From: Cinclus cinclus
Lineage: Eukaryota > Chordata > Aves > Passeriformes > Cinclidae
DNA length: 64,000 bases
Direction of reading: 5' to 3'
Assembly (NCBI RefSeq): GCF_963662255.1
Contig: NW_026912176.1
Span: 216,001 to 280,000 of the forward strand
Below are positions 1 through 10,448 of this stretch, in pieces. The translations under genes were made by a program, and so were the position numbers. Below the pieces are notes generated by a model. That model was not told where the DNA came from. It saw only the letters and a program-made list of their open reading frames with translations, and searched no databases. Numbering within the stretch: the stretch's first letter is position 1; every line of letters begins with the position of its first letter.

Positions 1-690
1 CTAACCCTAACCCTAGGCCTAACCGTAACCCTAACCCTAGGACTAACCCTAACCCTAACCCTAACCCTAACCCTAACCCTAGGCCTAACCCTAACCCTAA
101 CCCTAGGACTAACACTAACCCTAACCCTAACCCTAACCCTAAGCCAACCTCAATCCTAACCCTAACCCTAACCCTAACACAAGGACTAACCCTAACCCTA
201 ACACTAACCCTAACCCTAACCCTAACCCTAACCCTAACCCTAACCCTAACCCTAACCCTAAACCTAGGACTAACCCTAACCCTAACCCTAGCCCGAACGC
301 TAAGCCAACCCCAATACTAAATCTAACCCTAACCCTAACCCTAACCCTAGGCCTAACCCTAACCCTAACCCTAACCCTAACCCTAACCCTAACCCTAGGC
401 CTAACCCTAACCCTAACCCTAACCCTAACCCGGATTAACCCTAACCCTAACCCTAAACCTAACCCTAACCCTAACCCTAACCCTAACCCTAACCCTAACC
501 CTAACCCTAACCCGGATTAACCCTAACCCTAACCCTAACCCTAACCCTAACCCTAACCCTAACCCTAACCCTAACCCTAACCCGGATTAACCCTAACCCT
601 AACCCTAACCCTAACCCTAACCCTAACCCTAACCCGGATTAACCCTAACCCTAACCCTAACCCTAACCGTAACCCTAACCCTAACCCTAA
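1..690. repeat. Telomere-like (CCCTAA)n block, left flank
   Basis: This tract is CCCTAA hexamers on the + strand (TTAGGG on the other strand). The first ~340 bp are variant-rich: CCTAGGCCTAACC and CCTAGGACTAACC interruptions at about 14, 40, 81, 111 and 265, and a compound AAGCCAACCYCAAT motif near 141 and 302. Positions 341-690 are much cleaner. At a natural chromosome end the cleanest repeats are normally outermost. Here the outer part is the more degenerate, which argues that this is an interstitial or subtelomeric block and not the terminal telomere itself. The CCCTAA orientation fits the left end of a chromosome. No gene is present. Confidence 0.95.
429..642. repeat. GGAT-interrupted hexamer periodicity
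   Basis: The 10-mer CCCGGATTAA, a CCCTAA hexamer with GGAT inserted, occurs four times at 429-438, 511-520, 581-590 and 633-642. Spacings are 82, 70 and 52 bp, each equal to 10 plus a multiple of 6 (12, 10 and 7 hexamers). This looks like amplification of a single variant repeat together with its hexamers, by slippage or unequal exchange. I do not see this 10-mer in the right flank. Confidence 0.85.
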
Positions 691-700
691 CTTTTCCCCA
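685..700. other. Left telomere-repeat/satellite junction
   Basis: Telomere hexamers run to CCCTAA ending at 690 and the satellite starts with cttttccccaag. In intact monomers this stretch is preceded by ggca, so the dinucleotide AC is shared by both sides (taAC|ttttcc versus gcAC|ttttcc). This is a sharp breakpoint with 2-bp microhomology, and the hexamers beside it are nearly perfect (one variant, ccgtaa, near 666). Confidence 0.8.
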
Positions 701-730
701 AGAAGCCAAACTCAAGAACCCTCAATGCAG

Positions 731-922
731 ATGTCATTTAGTGGGGCGCGTTTGGGCCTCCGATGGCAGCCAGGTTTGGAGGAGGGGGCAGCTTTGGTCT
801 GGGAGAAATCCTCGTCCTTATGGAATTTTTGTAGGCAAAAGCCCAGGACGGGCCGCAGGCAAGTTGGCTTTGAAAGGAGGTACTTCCACCCAAGAATCCA
901 AACTCAAGAGCCCACTTGGCAG
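731..922. repeat. Representative 192-bp satellite monomer
   Basis: First complete monomer, counted from atgtcattta to the base before the next atgtcatttt. The length is 192, the commonest class, with a single gcaagttggctttg element and the cttccacccaag linker. It has two private-looking changes: gtcatttag for gtcattttg, and aagaatcca for aagaagcca. Confidence 0.9.
778..792 (+). promoter_or_regulatory. CTCF-like core, one per monomer (example site)
   Basis: GGAGGAGGGGGCAGC at 778-792 matches the published vertebrate CTCF core (CCASYAGRKGGCRSY) at 12 of 15 positions, including all of AGGGGGCAGC. The same 15-mer recurs at the same place in nearly every monomer (for example 970-984) and lies in one of the least variable parts of the unit. 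The match is seen directly, but binding is inference. Occasional copies are altered (gcggaggggg near 2733, gagggagcagc near 2150). Confidence 0.3.
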
Positions 923-1113
923 ATGTCATTTTGTAGGGCACGTTTGGGCCTCCGATGGCAGCCAGGTTTGGAGGAGGGGGCAGCTTTGGTCTGGGAGAAA
1001 TCCTCGTCCTTATGGAATTTTTGTAGCAAAAGCCCGGGACGGGACACAGGCAAGTTGGTTTTGAAAGGAGTCACTTTTCCCCAAGAAGCCAAACTCAAGA
1101 GCCCACTTGGCAG
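923..1113. repeat. Representative 191-bp monomer (gtagcaaaag class)
   Basis: This class lacks one G in gtaggcaaaag (giving gtagcaaaag). It nearly always also carries cccgggacgggac, ggttttgaaag and gagtcac, so the changes are linked as one haplotype. Its single-base deficit is what shifts open frames between neighbouring monomers. Recurrences with the gggacac form lie near 1025, 4340, 14548, 14940, 17479, 19833, 31368, 31760, 36256, 38409, 41539, 43892 and 58733. Confidence 0.85.
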
Positions 1114-1314
1114 GTGTCATTTTGTAGGGCACGTTTGGGCCTCCGATGGCAGCCAGGTTTGGAGGAGGGGGCAGCTTTGGCCTGGGAGAAATCCTCGTCC
1201 TTATGGAATTTTTGGAGGCAAAAGCCCAGGACGGGCCGCAGGCAAGTTAGGCAAGTTGGCTCCGAAAGGAGGCACTTTTCCCCAAGAAGCCAAACTCAAG
1301 AGCCCACTTGGCAA
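1114..1314. repeat. Representative 201-bp monomer (9-bp duplication class)
   Basis: This class has a tandem 9-bp duplication at 1239-1256, giving gcaagttaggcaagttgg where 192-bp monomers have gcaagttgg. The insertion is a multiple of three and so does not close the open frames. It is scattered through the whole array on several sequence backgrounds, so it has either spread by conversion or arisen early. Confidence 0.85.
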
Positions 1315-3295
1315 ATGTCATTTTGTAGGGCGCGTTTGGGCCTCCGATGGCAGCCAGGTTTGGAGGAGGGGGCAGCTTTGGTCTGGGAGAAATCCTCGTC
1401 CTTCTGGAATTTTTGTAGGCAGAAGCCCTGCATGGGCCGCAGGCAAGTTGACTCCGAAAGGAGGCACTTTTCCCCGGGAAGCCAAACTCAAGAACCCTCA
1501 ATGCAGGTGTCATTTTGTGGGGCGCGTTTGGTCCTCCGATGGCAGCCAGGTTTGGAGGAGGGGGCAGCTTTGGTCTGGGAGAAATCCTCGTCCTTATGGA
1601 ATTTTTGGAGGCAAAAGCCCAGCACAGGCCGCAGGCTAGTTAGGCAAGTTGGCTCCGAAAGGAGGCACTTTTCCCCAAGAAGCCAAACTCAAGAGCCCAC
1701 CTGGCAGGTGTCATTTTGTAGGGCGCGTTTGGGCCTCCGATGGCAGCCAGGTTTGGAGGAGGGGGCAGCTTTGGTCTGGGAGAAATCCTCGTCCTTATGG
1801 AATTTTTGGAGGCAAAAGCCCTGCATGGGCCGCCGGCAAGTTGACTCCGAAAGGAGGCACTTTTCCCCAAGAAGCCAAACTCAAGAGCCCACTTGGCAGG
1901 TGTCATTTTGTAGGGCGCATTTGGGCCTCCGATGGCAGCCAGGTTTGGAGGAGGGGGCAGCTTTCGTCTGGGAGGAATCCTCGTCCTTATGGAATTTTTG
2001 TAGCAATCGTCCGGGACGGGACGCAGGCAAGTTGGTTTTGAAAGGAGTCACTTTTCCCCAAGAAGCCAAACTCAAGAGCCCACTTGGCAGATGTCATTTT
2101 GTAGGGCGCGTTTGGGCCTCCGATGGCAGCCAGGTTTGGAGGAGGGAGCAGCTTTGGTCTGGGAGAAATCCTTGTCCTTCTGGAATTTTTGTAGGCAAAA
2201 GCCCAGGACGGGCCGCAGGCAAGTTAGGCAAGTTGGCTTTGAAAGGAGGCACTTTTCCCCAAGAAGCCAAACTCAAGAGCCCACTTGGCAGGTGTCATTT
2301 TGTAGGGCGCGTTTGGGCCTCTGATGGCAGCCAGGTTTGGAGGAGGGGGCAGCTTTGGTCTGGGAGAAATCCTCGTCCTTATGGAATTTTTGTAGGCAAA
2401 AGCCCAGCACGGGCCGCAGGCAAGTTAGGCAAGTTGGCTCCGAAAGGAGGCACTTTTCCCCAAGAAGCCAAACTCAAGAGCCCACTTGGCAGGTGTCATT
2501 TTGTAGGGCGCGTTTGGGCCTCCGATGGCAGCCAGGTTTGGAGGAGGGGGCAGCTTTGGTCTGGGAGAAATCCTCGTCCTTATGGAATTTTTGGAGGCAA
2601 AAGCCCAGGACGGGCCGCCGGCAAGTTGACTCCGAAAGGAGGCACTTTTCCTCAAGAAGCCAAACTCAAGAGCCCGCTTGGCAGATGTCATTTTGTAGGG
2701 CGCGTTTGGGCCTCCGATGGCAGCCAGGTTTGGCGGAGGGGGCAGCTTTGGTCTGGGAGGAAACCTCGTCCTTATGGAATTTTTGTAGGCAAAAGCCCTG
2801 CATGGGCCGCCGGCAAGTTGACTCCGAAAGGAGGCAATTTTCCCCAAGAAGCCAAACTCAAGAGCCCACTTGGCAGGTGTCATTTTGTAGGGCGCGTTTG
2901 GGCCTCCGATGGCAGCCAGGTTTGGAGGAGGGGGCAGCTTTGGTCTGGGAGAAATCCTCGTCCTTATGGAATTTTTGGAGGCAAAAGCCCTGCATGGGCC
3001 GCCGGCAAGTTGACTCCGAAAGGAGGCACTTTTCCCCAGAAAGCCAAACTCAAGAGCCCACTTGGCAGATGTCATTTTGTAGGGCGCGTTTGGGCTTCCG
3101 ATGGCAGCCAGGTTTGGAGGAGGGGGCAGCTTTGGTCTGGGAGAAATCCTCGTCCTTATGGAATTTTTGTAGTCTAAAGCCCAGCACGGGCCGCAGGCTA
3201 GTTAGGCAAGTTGGCTTTGAAAGGAGGCACTTTTCCGCAAGAAGCCAATCTCAAGAGCCCACTTGGCAGATGTCATTTTGTAGGGCGCGTTTGGG

Positions 3296-3321
3296 CCTCC
3301 GATGGCAGCCAGGTTTGGAGG
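3296..3321. other. Inverted repeat in the satellite monomer (example)
   Basis: CCTCC at 3296-3300 pairs with GGAGG at 3317-3321. Between them lies TGGCAGCCA at 3303-3311, a perfect TGGC/GCCA inverted repeat around one central base. This dyad is in most monomers. CpG-decayed versions change only the base beside the inner palindrome (ctgatgg near 2323, ccaatgg near 3884). Confidence 0.5.
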
Positions 3322-3402
3322 AGGGGGCAGCTTTGGTCTGGGAGAAATCCTCGTCCTTATGGAATTTTTGTAGGCAAAAGCCCAGCACGGGCCGCAGGCA
3401 AG

Positions 3403-3440
3403 TTGGCTTTGAAAGGAGGCACTTCCACCCAAGAAGCCAA
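3403..3440. other. Second inverted repeat in the monomer (example)
   Basis: TTGGCTT at 3403-3409 is the exact reverse complement of AAGCCAA at 3434-3440, with a 24-base loop. In addition GCCAA near 3436 can pair with TTGGC about 14 bases further on, so the two stems compete for the same arm. Monomers with gactccgaaag or ggttttgaaag lose the left arm of the first stem. The structure is therefore not conserved throughout and may be coincidental. Confidence 0.4.
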
Positions 3441-4706
3441 ACTCAAGAGCCCACTTGACAGGTGTCATTTTGTAGGGCACGTTTGGGCCTCCGATGGCAG
3501 CCAGGTTTGGAGGAGGGGGCAGCTTTGGTCTGGGAGAAATCCTCGTCCTTCTGGAATTTTTGTAGGCAAAAGCCCTGCATGGGCCGCAGGCAAGTTGACT
3601 CCGAAAGGAGGCACTTTTCCCCAGGAAGCCAAACTCAAGAACCCTCAATGCAGGTGTCATTTTGTGGGGCGCGTTTGGGCCTCCGATGGCAGCCAGGTTT
3701 GGAGGAGGGGGCAGCTTTGGTCTGGGAGAAATCCTCGTCCTTATGGAATTTTTGTAGTCTAAAGCCCAGCACGGGCCGCAGGCTAGTTAGGCAAGTTGGC
3801 TTTGAAAGGAGGCACTTTCCCCCAAGAAGCCAAACTCAAGAGCCCACTTGTCAGATGTCATTTTGTAGGGCGCGTTTGGGCCTCCAATGGCAGCCAGGTT
3901 TGGAGGAGGGGGCAGCTTTGGTCTGGGAGAAATCCTCGTCCTTATGGAATTTTTGTAGGCAAAAGCCCAGGACGGGCCGCAGGCAAGTTGCCTTTGAAAG
4001 GAGGTACTTCCACCCAAGAAGCCAAACTCAAGAGCCCACTTGGCAGGTGTCATTTTGTAGGGCACGTTTGGGCCTCCGATGGCAGCCAGGTTTGGAGGAG
4101 GGGGCAGCTTTGGTCTGGGAGAAATCCTCATCCTTATGGAATTTTTGTAGGCAAAAGCCCTGCATGGGCCGCAGGCAAGTTGGCTTTGAAAGGAGGTACT
4201 TCCACCCAAGAAGCCAAACTCAAGAGCCCACTTGGCAGATGTCATTTTGTAGGGCACGTTTGGGCCTCCGATGGCAGCCAGGTTTGGAGGAGGGGGCAGC
4301 TTTGGTCTGGGAGAAATCCTCGTCCTTATGGAATTTTTGTAGCAAAAGCCCGGGACGGGACACAGGCAAGTTGGTTTTGAAAGGAGTCACTTTTCCCCAA
4401 GAAGCCAAACTCAAGAGCCCACTTGGCAGGTGTCATTTTGTAGGGCACGTTTGGGCCTCCGATGGCAGCCAGGTTTGGAGGAGGGGGCAGCTTTGGCCTG
4501 GGAGAAATCCTCGTACTTATGGAATTTTTGGAGGCAAAAGCCCAGGACGGGCCGCAGGCAAGTTAGGCAAGTTGGCTCCGAAAGGAGGCACTTTTCCCCA
4601 AGAAGCCAAACTCAAGAACCCTCAATGCAGATGTCATTTTGTGGGGCGCGTTTGGGCCTCCGATGGCAGCCAGGTTTGGAGGAGGGGGCAGCTTTGGTCT
4701 GGGAGA

Positions 4707-7657
4707 AATCCTCGTCCTTATGGAATTTTTGTAGGCAAAACCACTGCATGAGCCGCAGGCAAGTTGACTCCGAAAGGAGGCACTTTTCCCCAGAAAGCCA
4801 AACTCAAGAGCCCACTTGGCAGATGTCATTTTGTAGGGCGCGTTTGGGCCTCCGATGGCAGCCAGGTTTGGAGGAGGGGGCAGCTTTGGTCTGGGAGGAA
4901 TCCTCGTCCTTATGGAATTTTTGTAGCAAAAGCCCAGGACGGGACGCAGGCAAGTTGGTTTTGAAAGGAGTCACTTTTCCCCAAGATGCCAAACTCAAGA
5001 GCCGACTTGGCAGGTGTCATTTTGTAGGGCGCGTTTGGGCCTCCGATGTCAGCCAGGTTTGGAGGAGGGGGCAGCTTTGGTCTGGGAGAAATCCTCGTCC
5101 TTATGGAATTTTTGTAGGCAAAAACCCCACATGGGCCGCAGGCAAGTTAGGCAAGTTGACTCCGAAAGGAGGCACTTTTGCCCAAGAAGCCAAACTCAAG
5201 AACCCTCAAATGCAGATGTCATTTTGTGGGGCGCGTTTGGGCCTCCGATGGCAGCCAGGTTTGGAGGAGGGGGCAGCTTTGGTCTGGGAGAAATCCTCGT
5301 CCTTATGGAATTTTTGTAGTCTAAAGCCCAGCACGGGCCGCAGGCTAGTTAGGCAAGTTGGCTTTGAAAGGAGGCACTTCCACCCAAGAAGCCAAACTCA
5401 AGAGCCCACTTGGCAGATGTCATTTTGTAGGGCGCGTTTGGGCCTCCGATGGCAGCCAGGTTTGGAGGAGGGGGCAGCTTTGGTCTGGGAGAAATCCTCG
5501 TCCTTATGGAATTTTTGTAGGCAAAAGCCCAGGACCGGCCGCAGGCAAGTTGGCTTTGAAAGGAGGTACTTCCACCCAAGAAGCCAAACTCAAGAGCCCA
5601 CTTGGCAGATGTCATTTTGTAGGGCACGTTTCGGCCTCCGATGGCAGCCAGGTTTGGAGGAGGGGGCAGCTTTGGTCTGGGAGAAATCCTCGTCCTTATG
5701 GAATTTTTGTAGGCAAAAGCCCTGCATGGGCCGCAGGCAAGTTAGGCAAGTTGCTTTGAAAGGAGGCACTTTCCCCCAAGAAGCCAAACTCAAGAACCCA
5801 CAATGCAGATGTCATTTTGTAGGGCGCGTTTGGGCCTCCGATGGCAGCCAGGTTTGGAGGAGGGGGCAGCTTTGGTCTGGGAGAAATCCTCGTCCTTATG
5901 GAATTTTTGTAGCAAAAGCCCAGGATGGGCCGCAGGCAAGTTAGGCAAGTTGGCTCCGAAAGGAGGCACTTTTCCCCAAGAAGCCAAACTCAAGAACCCT
6001 CAATGCAGATGTCATTTTGTGGGGCGCGTTTGGGCCTCCGATGGCAGCCAGGTTTGGAGGAGGGGGCAGCTTTGGTCTGGGAGAAATCCTCGTCCTTATG
6101 GAATTTTTGTAGTCTAAAGCCCAGCACGGGCTGCAGGCAAGTTGGCTTTGAAAGGAGGCACTTTCCCCCAAGAAGCCAAACTCAGGAGCCCACTTGGCAG
6201 GTGTCATTTTGTAGGGCGCGTTTGGGCCACCGATGGCAGCTAGGTTTGGAGGAGGGGGCAGCTTTGGTCTGGGAGAAATCCTCGTCCTTATGGAATTTTT
6301 GTAGGCAAAAGCCCAGAATGGGCTGCAGGCTAGTTAGGCAAGTTGGCTTTGAAAGGAGGCACTTTTCCGCAAGAAGCCAAACTCAAGAGCCCACTTGGCA
6401 GATGTCATTTTGTGGGGCGCGTTTGGGCCTCCGATGGCAGCCAGGTTTGGAGGAGGGAGCAGCTTTGGTCTGGGAGAAATCCTTGTCCTTCTGGAATTTT
6501 TGTAGGCAAAAGCCCAGGACGGGCCGCAGGCAAGTTAGGCAAGTTGGCTTTGAAAGGAGGCACTTTTCCCCAAGAAGCCAAACTCAAGAGCCCACTTGGC
6601 AGGTGTCATTTTGTAGGGCGCGTTTGGGCCTCTGATGGCAGCCAGGTTTGGAGGAGGGGGCAGCTTTGGTCTGGGAGAAATCCTCGTCCTTATGGAATTT
6701 TTGTAGGCAAAAGCCCAGCACGGGCCGCAGGCAAGTTAGGCAAGTTGACTCCGAAAGGAGGCACTTTTCCCCAAGAAGCCAAACTCAAGAACCCTCAAAT
6801 GCAGATGTCATTTTGTGGGGCGCGTTTGGGCCTCCGATGGCAGCCAGGTTTGGAGGAGGGGGCAGCTTTGGTCTGGGAGAAATCCTCGTCCTTATGGAAT
6901 TTTTGTAGTCTAAAGCCCAGGACGGGCCGCAGGCTAGTTAGGCAAGTTGGCTTTGAAAGGAGGCACTTCCACCCAAGAAGCCAAACTCAAGAGCCCACTT
7001 GGCAGATGTCATTTTGTAGGGCGCGTTTGGGCCTCCGATGGCAGCCAGGTTTGGAGGAGGGGGCAGCTTTGGTCTGGGAGAAATCCTCGTCCTTATGGAA
7101 TTTTTGTAGGCAAAAGCCCAGGACGGGCCGCAGGCAAGTTGGCTTTGAAAGGAGGTACTTCCACCCAAGAAGCCAAACTCAAGAGCCCACTTGGCAGATG
7201 TCATTTTGTAGGGCACGTTTCGGCCTCCGATGGCAGCCAGGTTTGGAGGAGGGGGCAGCTTTGGTCTGGGAGAAATCCTCGTCCTTATGGAATTTTTGGA
7301 GGCAAACGCCCTGCATGGGCCGCAGGCAAGTTGACTCCGAAAGGAGGCACTTTTCCCCAGGAAGCCAAACTCAAGAACCCTCAATGCAGGTGTCATTTTG
7401 TGGGGCGCGTTTGGGCCTCCGATGGCAGCGAGGTTTGGAGGAGGGGGCAGCTTTGGTCTGGGAGAAATCCTCGTCCTTATGGAATTTTTGGAGGCAAAAG
7501 CCCAGGACGGGCCGCCGGCAAGTTGACTCCGAAAGGAGGCACTTTTCCTCAAGAAGCCAAACTCAAGAGCCCGCTTGGCAGATGTCATTTTGTAGGGCGC
7601 GTTTGGGCCTCCGATGGCAGCCAGGTTTGGCGGAGGGGGCAGCTTTGGTCTGGGAGG
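4707..7657. repeat. 15-monomer higher-order unit, copy 1 (2951 bp)
   Basis: Positions 4707-7022 align gap-free with 7658-9973 at offset 2951. I noticed no difference inside these 2316 bp in the parts compared. The unit carries a distinctive start (aaaaccactgcatgagcc at about 4739), an extra-A monomer (cctcaaatgcag near 5208 and 6797), gatgccaaactc near 4986 and gggccaccgatgg near 6225. Its first 1028 bp also match 15497-16524 at offset 10790. About 4.76-6.39 kb matches 18.09-19.72 kb at offset 13329. Confidence 0.85.
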
Positions 7658-10448
7658 AATCCTCGTCCTTATGGAATTTTTGTAGGCAAAACCACTGCAT
7701 GAGCCGCAGGCAAGTTGACTCCGAAAGGAGGCACTTTTCCCCAGAAAGCCAAACTCAAGAGCCCACTTGGCAGATGTCATTTTGTAGGGCGCGTTTGGGC
7801 CTCCGATGGCAGCCAGGTTTGGAGGAGGGGGCAGCTTTGGTCTGGGAGGAATCCTCGTCCTTATGGAATTTTTGTAGCAAAAGCCCAGGACGGGACGCAG
7901 GCAAGTTGGTTTTGAAAGGAGTCACTTTTCCCCAAGATGCCAAACTCAAGAGCCGACTTGGCAGGTGTCATTTTGTAGGGCGCGTTTGGGCCTCCGATGT
8001 CAGCCAGGTTTGGAGGAGGGGGCAGCTTTGGTCTGGGAGAAATCCTCGTCCTTATGGAATTTTTGTAGGCAAAAACCCCACATGGGCCGCAGGCAAGTTA
8101 GGCAAGTTGACTCCGAAAGGAGGCACTTTTGCCCAAGAAGCCAAACTCAAGAACCCTCAAATGCAGATGTCATTTTGTGGGGCGCGTTTGGGCCTCCGAT
8201 GGCAGCCAGGTTTGGAGGAGGGGGCAGCTTTGGTCTGGGAGAAATCCTCGTCCTTATGGAATTTTTGTAGTCTAAAGCCCAGCACGGGCCGCAGGCTAGT
8301 TAGGCAAGTTGGCTTTGAAAGGAGGCACTTCCACCCAAGAAGCCAAACTCAAGAGCCCACTTGGCAGATGTCATTTTGTAGGGCGCGTTTGGGCCTCCGA
8401 TGGCAGCCAGGTTTGGAGGAGGGGGCAGCTTTGGTCTGGGAGAAATCCTCGTCCTTATGGAATTTTTGTAGGCAAAAGCCCAGGACCGGCCGCAGGCAAG
8501 TTGGCTTTGAAAGGAGGTACTTCCACCCAAGAAGCCAAACTCAAGAGCCCACTTGGCAGATGTCATTTTGTAGGGCACGTTTCGGCCTCCGATGGCAGCC
8601 AGGTTTGGAGGAGGGGGCAGCTTTGGTCTGGGAGAAATCCTCGTCCTTATGGAATTTTTGTAGGCAAAAGCCCTGCATGGGCCGCAGGCAAGTTAGGCAA
8701 GTTGCTTTGAAAGGAGGCACTTTCCCCCAAGAAGCCAAACTCAAGAACCCACAATGCAGATGTCATTTTGTAGGGCGCGTTTGGGCCTCCGATGGCAGCC
8801 AGGTTTGGAGGAGGGGGCAGCTTTGGTCTGGGAGAAATCCTCGTCCTTATGGAATTTTTGTAGCAAAAGCCCAGGATGGGCCGCAGGCAAGTTAGGCAAG
8901 TTGGCTCCGAAAGGAGGCACTTTTCCCCAAGAAGCCAAACTCAAGAACCCTCAATGCAGATGTCATTTTGTGGGGCGCGTTTGGGCCTCCGATGGCAGCC
9001 AGGTTTGGAGGAGGGGGCAGCTTTGGTCTGGGAGAAATCCTCGTCCTTATGGAATTTTTGTAGTCTAAAGCCCAGCACGGGCTGCAGGCAAGTTGGCTTT
9101 GAAAGGAGGCACTTTCCCCCAAGAAGCCAAACTCAGGAGCCCACTTGGCAGGTGTCATTTTGTAGGGCGCGTTTGGGCCACCGATGGCAGCTAGGTTTGG
9201 AGGAGGGGGCAGCTTTGGTCTGGGAGAAATCCTCGTCCTTATGGAATTTTTGTAGGCAAAAGCCCAGAATGGGCTGCAGGCTAGTTAGGCAAGTTGGCTT
9301 TGAAAGGAGGCACTTTTCCGCAAGAAGCCAAACTCAAGAGCCCACTTGGCAGATGTCATTTTGTGGGGCGCGTTTGGGCCTCCGATGGCAGCCAGGTTTG
9401 GAGGAGGGAGCAGCTTTGGTCTGGGAGAAATCCTTGTCCTTCTGGAATTTTTGTAGGCAAAAGCCCAGGACGGGCCGCAGGCAAGTTAGGCAAGTTGGCT
9501 TTGAAAGGAGGCACTTTTCCCCAAGAAGCCAAACTCAAGAGCCCACTTGGCAGGTGTCATTTTGTAGGGCGCGTTTGGGCCTCTGATGGCAGCCAGGTTT
9601 GGAGGAGGGGGCAGCTTTGGTCTGGGAGAAATCCTCGTCCTTATGGAATTTTTGTAGGCAAAAGCCCAGCACGGGCCGCAGGCAAGTTAGGCAAGTTGAC
9701 TCCGAAAGGAGGCACTTTTCCCCAAGAAGCCAAACTCAAGAACCCTCAAATGCAGATGTCATTTTGTGGGGCGCGTTTGGGCCTCCGATGGCAGCCAGGT
9801 TTGGAGGAGGGGGCAGCTTTGGTCTGGGAGAAATCCTCGTCCTTATGGAATTTTTGTAGTCTAAAGCCCAGGACGGGCCGCAGGCTAGTTAGGCAAGTTG
9901 GCTTTGAAAGGAGGCACTTCCACCCAAGAAGCCAAACTCAAGAGCCCACTTGGCAGATGTCATTTTGTAGGGCACGTTTCGGCCTCCGATGGCAGCCAGG
10001 TTTGGAGGAGGGGGCAGCTTTGGTCTGGGAGAAATCCTCGTCCTTATGGAATTTTTGGAGGCAAACGCCCTGCATGGGCCGCAGGCAAGTTGACTCCGAA
10101 AGGAGGCACTTTTCCCCAGGAAGCCAAACTCAAGAACCCTCAATGCAGGTGTCATTTTGTGGGGCGCGTTTGGGCCTCCGATGGCAGCGAGGTTTGGAGG
10201 AGGGGGCAGCTTTGGTCTGGGAGAAATCCTCGTCCTTATGGAATTTTTGGAGGCAAAAGCCCAGGACGGGCCGCCGGCAAGTTGACTCCGAAAGGAGGCA
10301 CTTTTCCTCAAGAAGCCAAACTCAAGAGCCCGCTTGGCAGATGTCATTTTGTAGGGCGCGTTTGGGCCTCCGATGGCAGCCAGGTTTGGCGGAGGGGGCA
10401 GCTTTGGTCTGGGAGGAATCCTCGTCCTTATGGAATTTTTGTAGGCAA
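7658..10448. repeat. 15-monomer unit, copy 2, one monomer lost
   Basis: Near-identical to copy 1 to 9973. There the sequence jumps by exactly one 192-bp monomer: 9974-10448 aligns with 7215-7689. This is a clean register-shift deletion inside the repeat, as expected from unequal exchange. Past about 10445 the copy switches to the 2.6-3.9 kb block type. Confidence 0.8.

Larger units (their letters stand above)
691..2510. repeat. Satellite sub-block, left edge of array
   Basis: Roughly nine and a half monomers of mixed 191, 192 and 201 bp. A segment of about 1.1 kb here is repeated near 20.3-21.6 kb: 1321-1620 aligns at offset 18999 and about 1600-2430 at offset 19191, so the distal copy has one extra 192-bp monomer in the middle. 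Shared rare variants include ggcagaagccctgc (1418 and 20417) and gcaatcgtccgggac (2004 and 21195). Unlike the right edge, these outer monomers are not obviously more divergent than the interior. Confidence 0.75.
2511..4717. repeat. 2.2-kb satellite block, duplicated at 12718-14924
   Basis: Aligns without gaps to 12718-14924 at a constant offset of 10207 bp. I see only about five base differences, for example cccagcac/cccaggac near 3379, gtcag/ggcag near 3850 and ttgcctttg/ttggctttg near 3991. The first part (about 2.6-3.9 kb) also aligns to about 10.3-11.4 kb at offset 7656. A rare variant, acttttcctcaag at 2650, marks all three copies. Confidence 0.85.

Noticed and set aside
1..690. True terminal telomere of the chromosome
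   Set aside because: The outermost part is the most variant-rich and the tract is only 690 bp here. The orientation is right, but sequence alone cannot place the window at a physical end.
6343..8895. 850-codon open frame on the + strand, plus many others of 60-830 codons on both strands
   Set aside because: All are read-through of the satellite. The same DNA is open in several frames, the peptides repeat every 64 or 67 residues, frames switch at each 191-bp monomer, and I see no promoter, intron structure, signal sequence or known domain.
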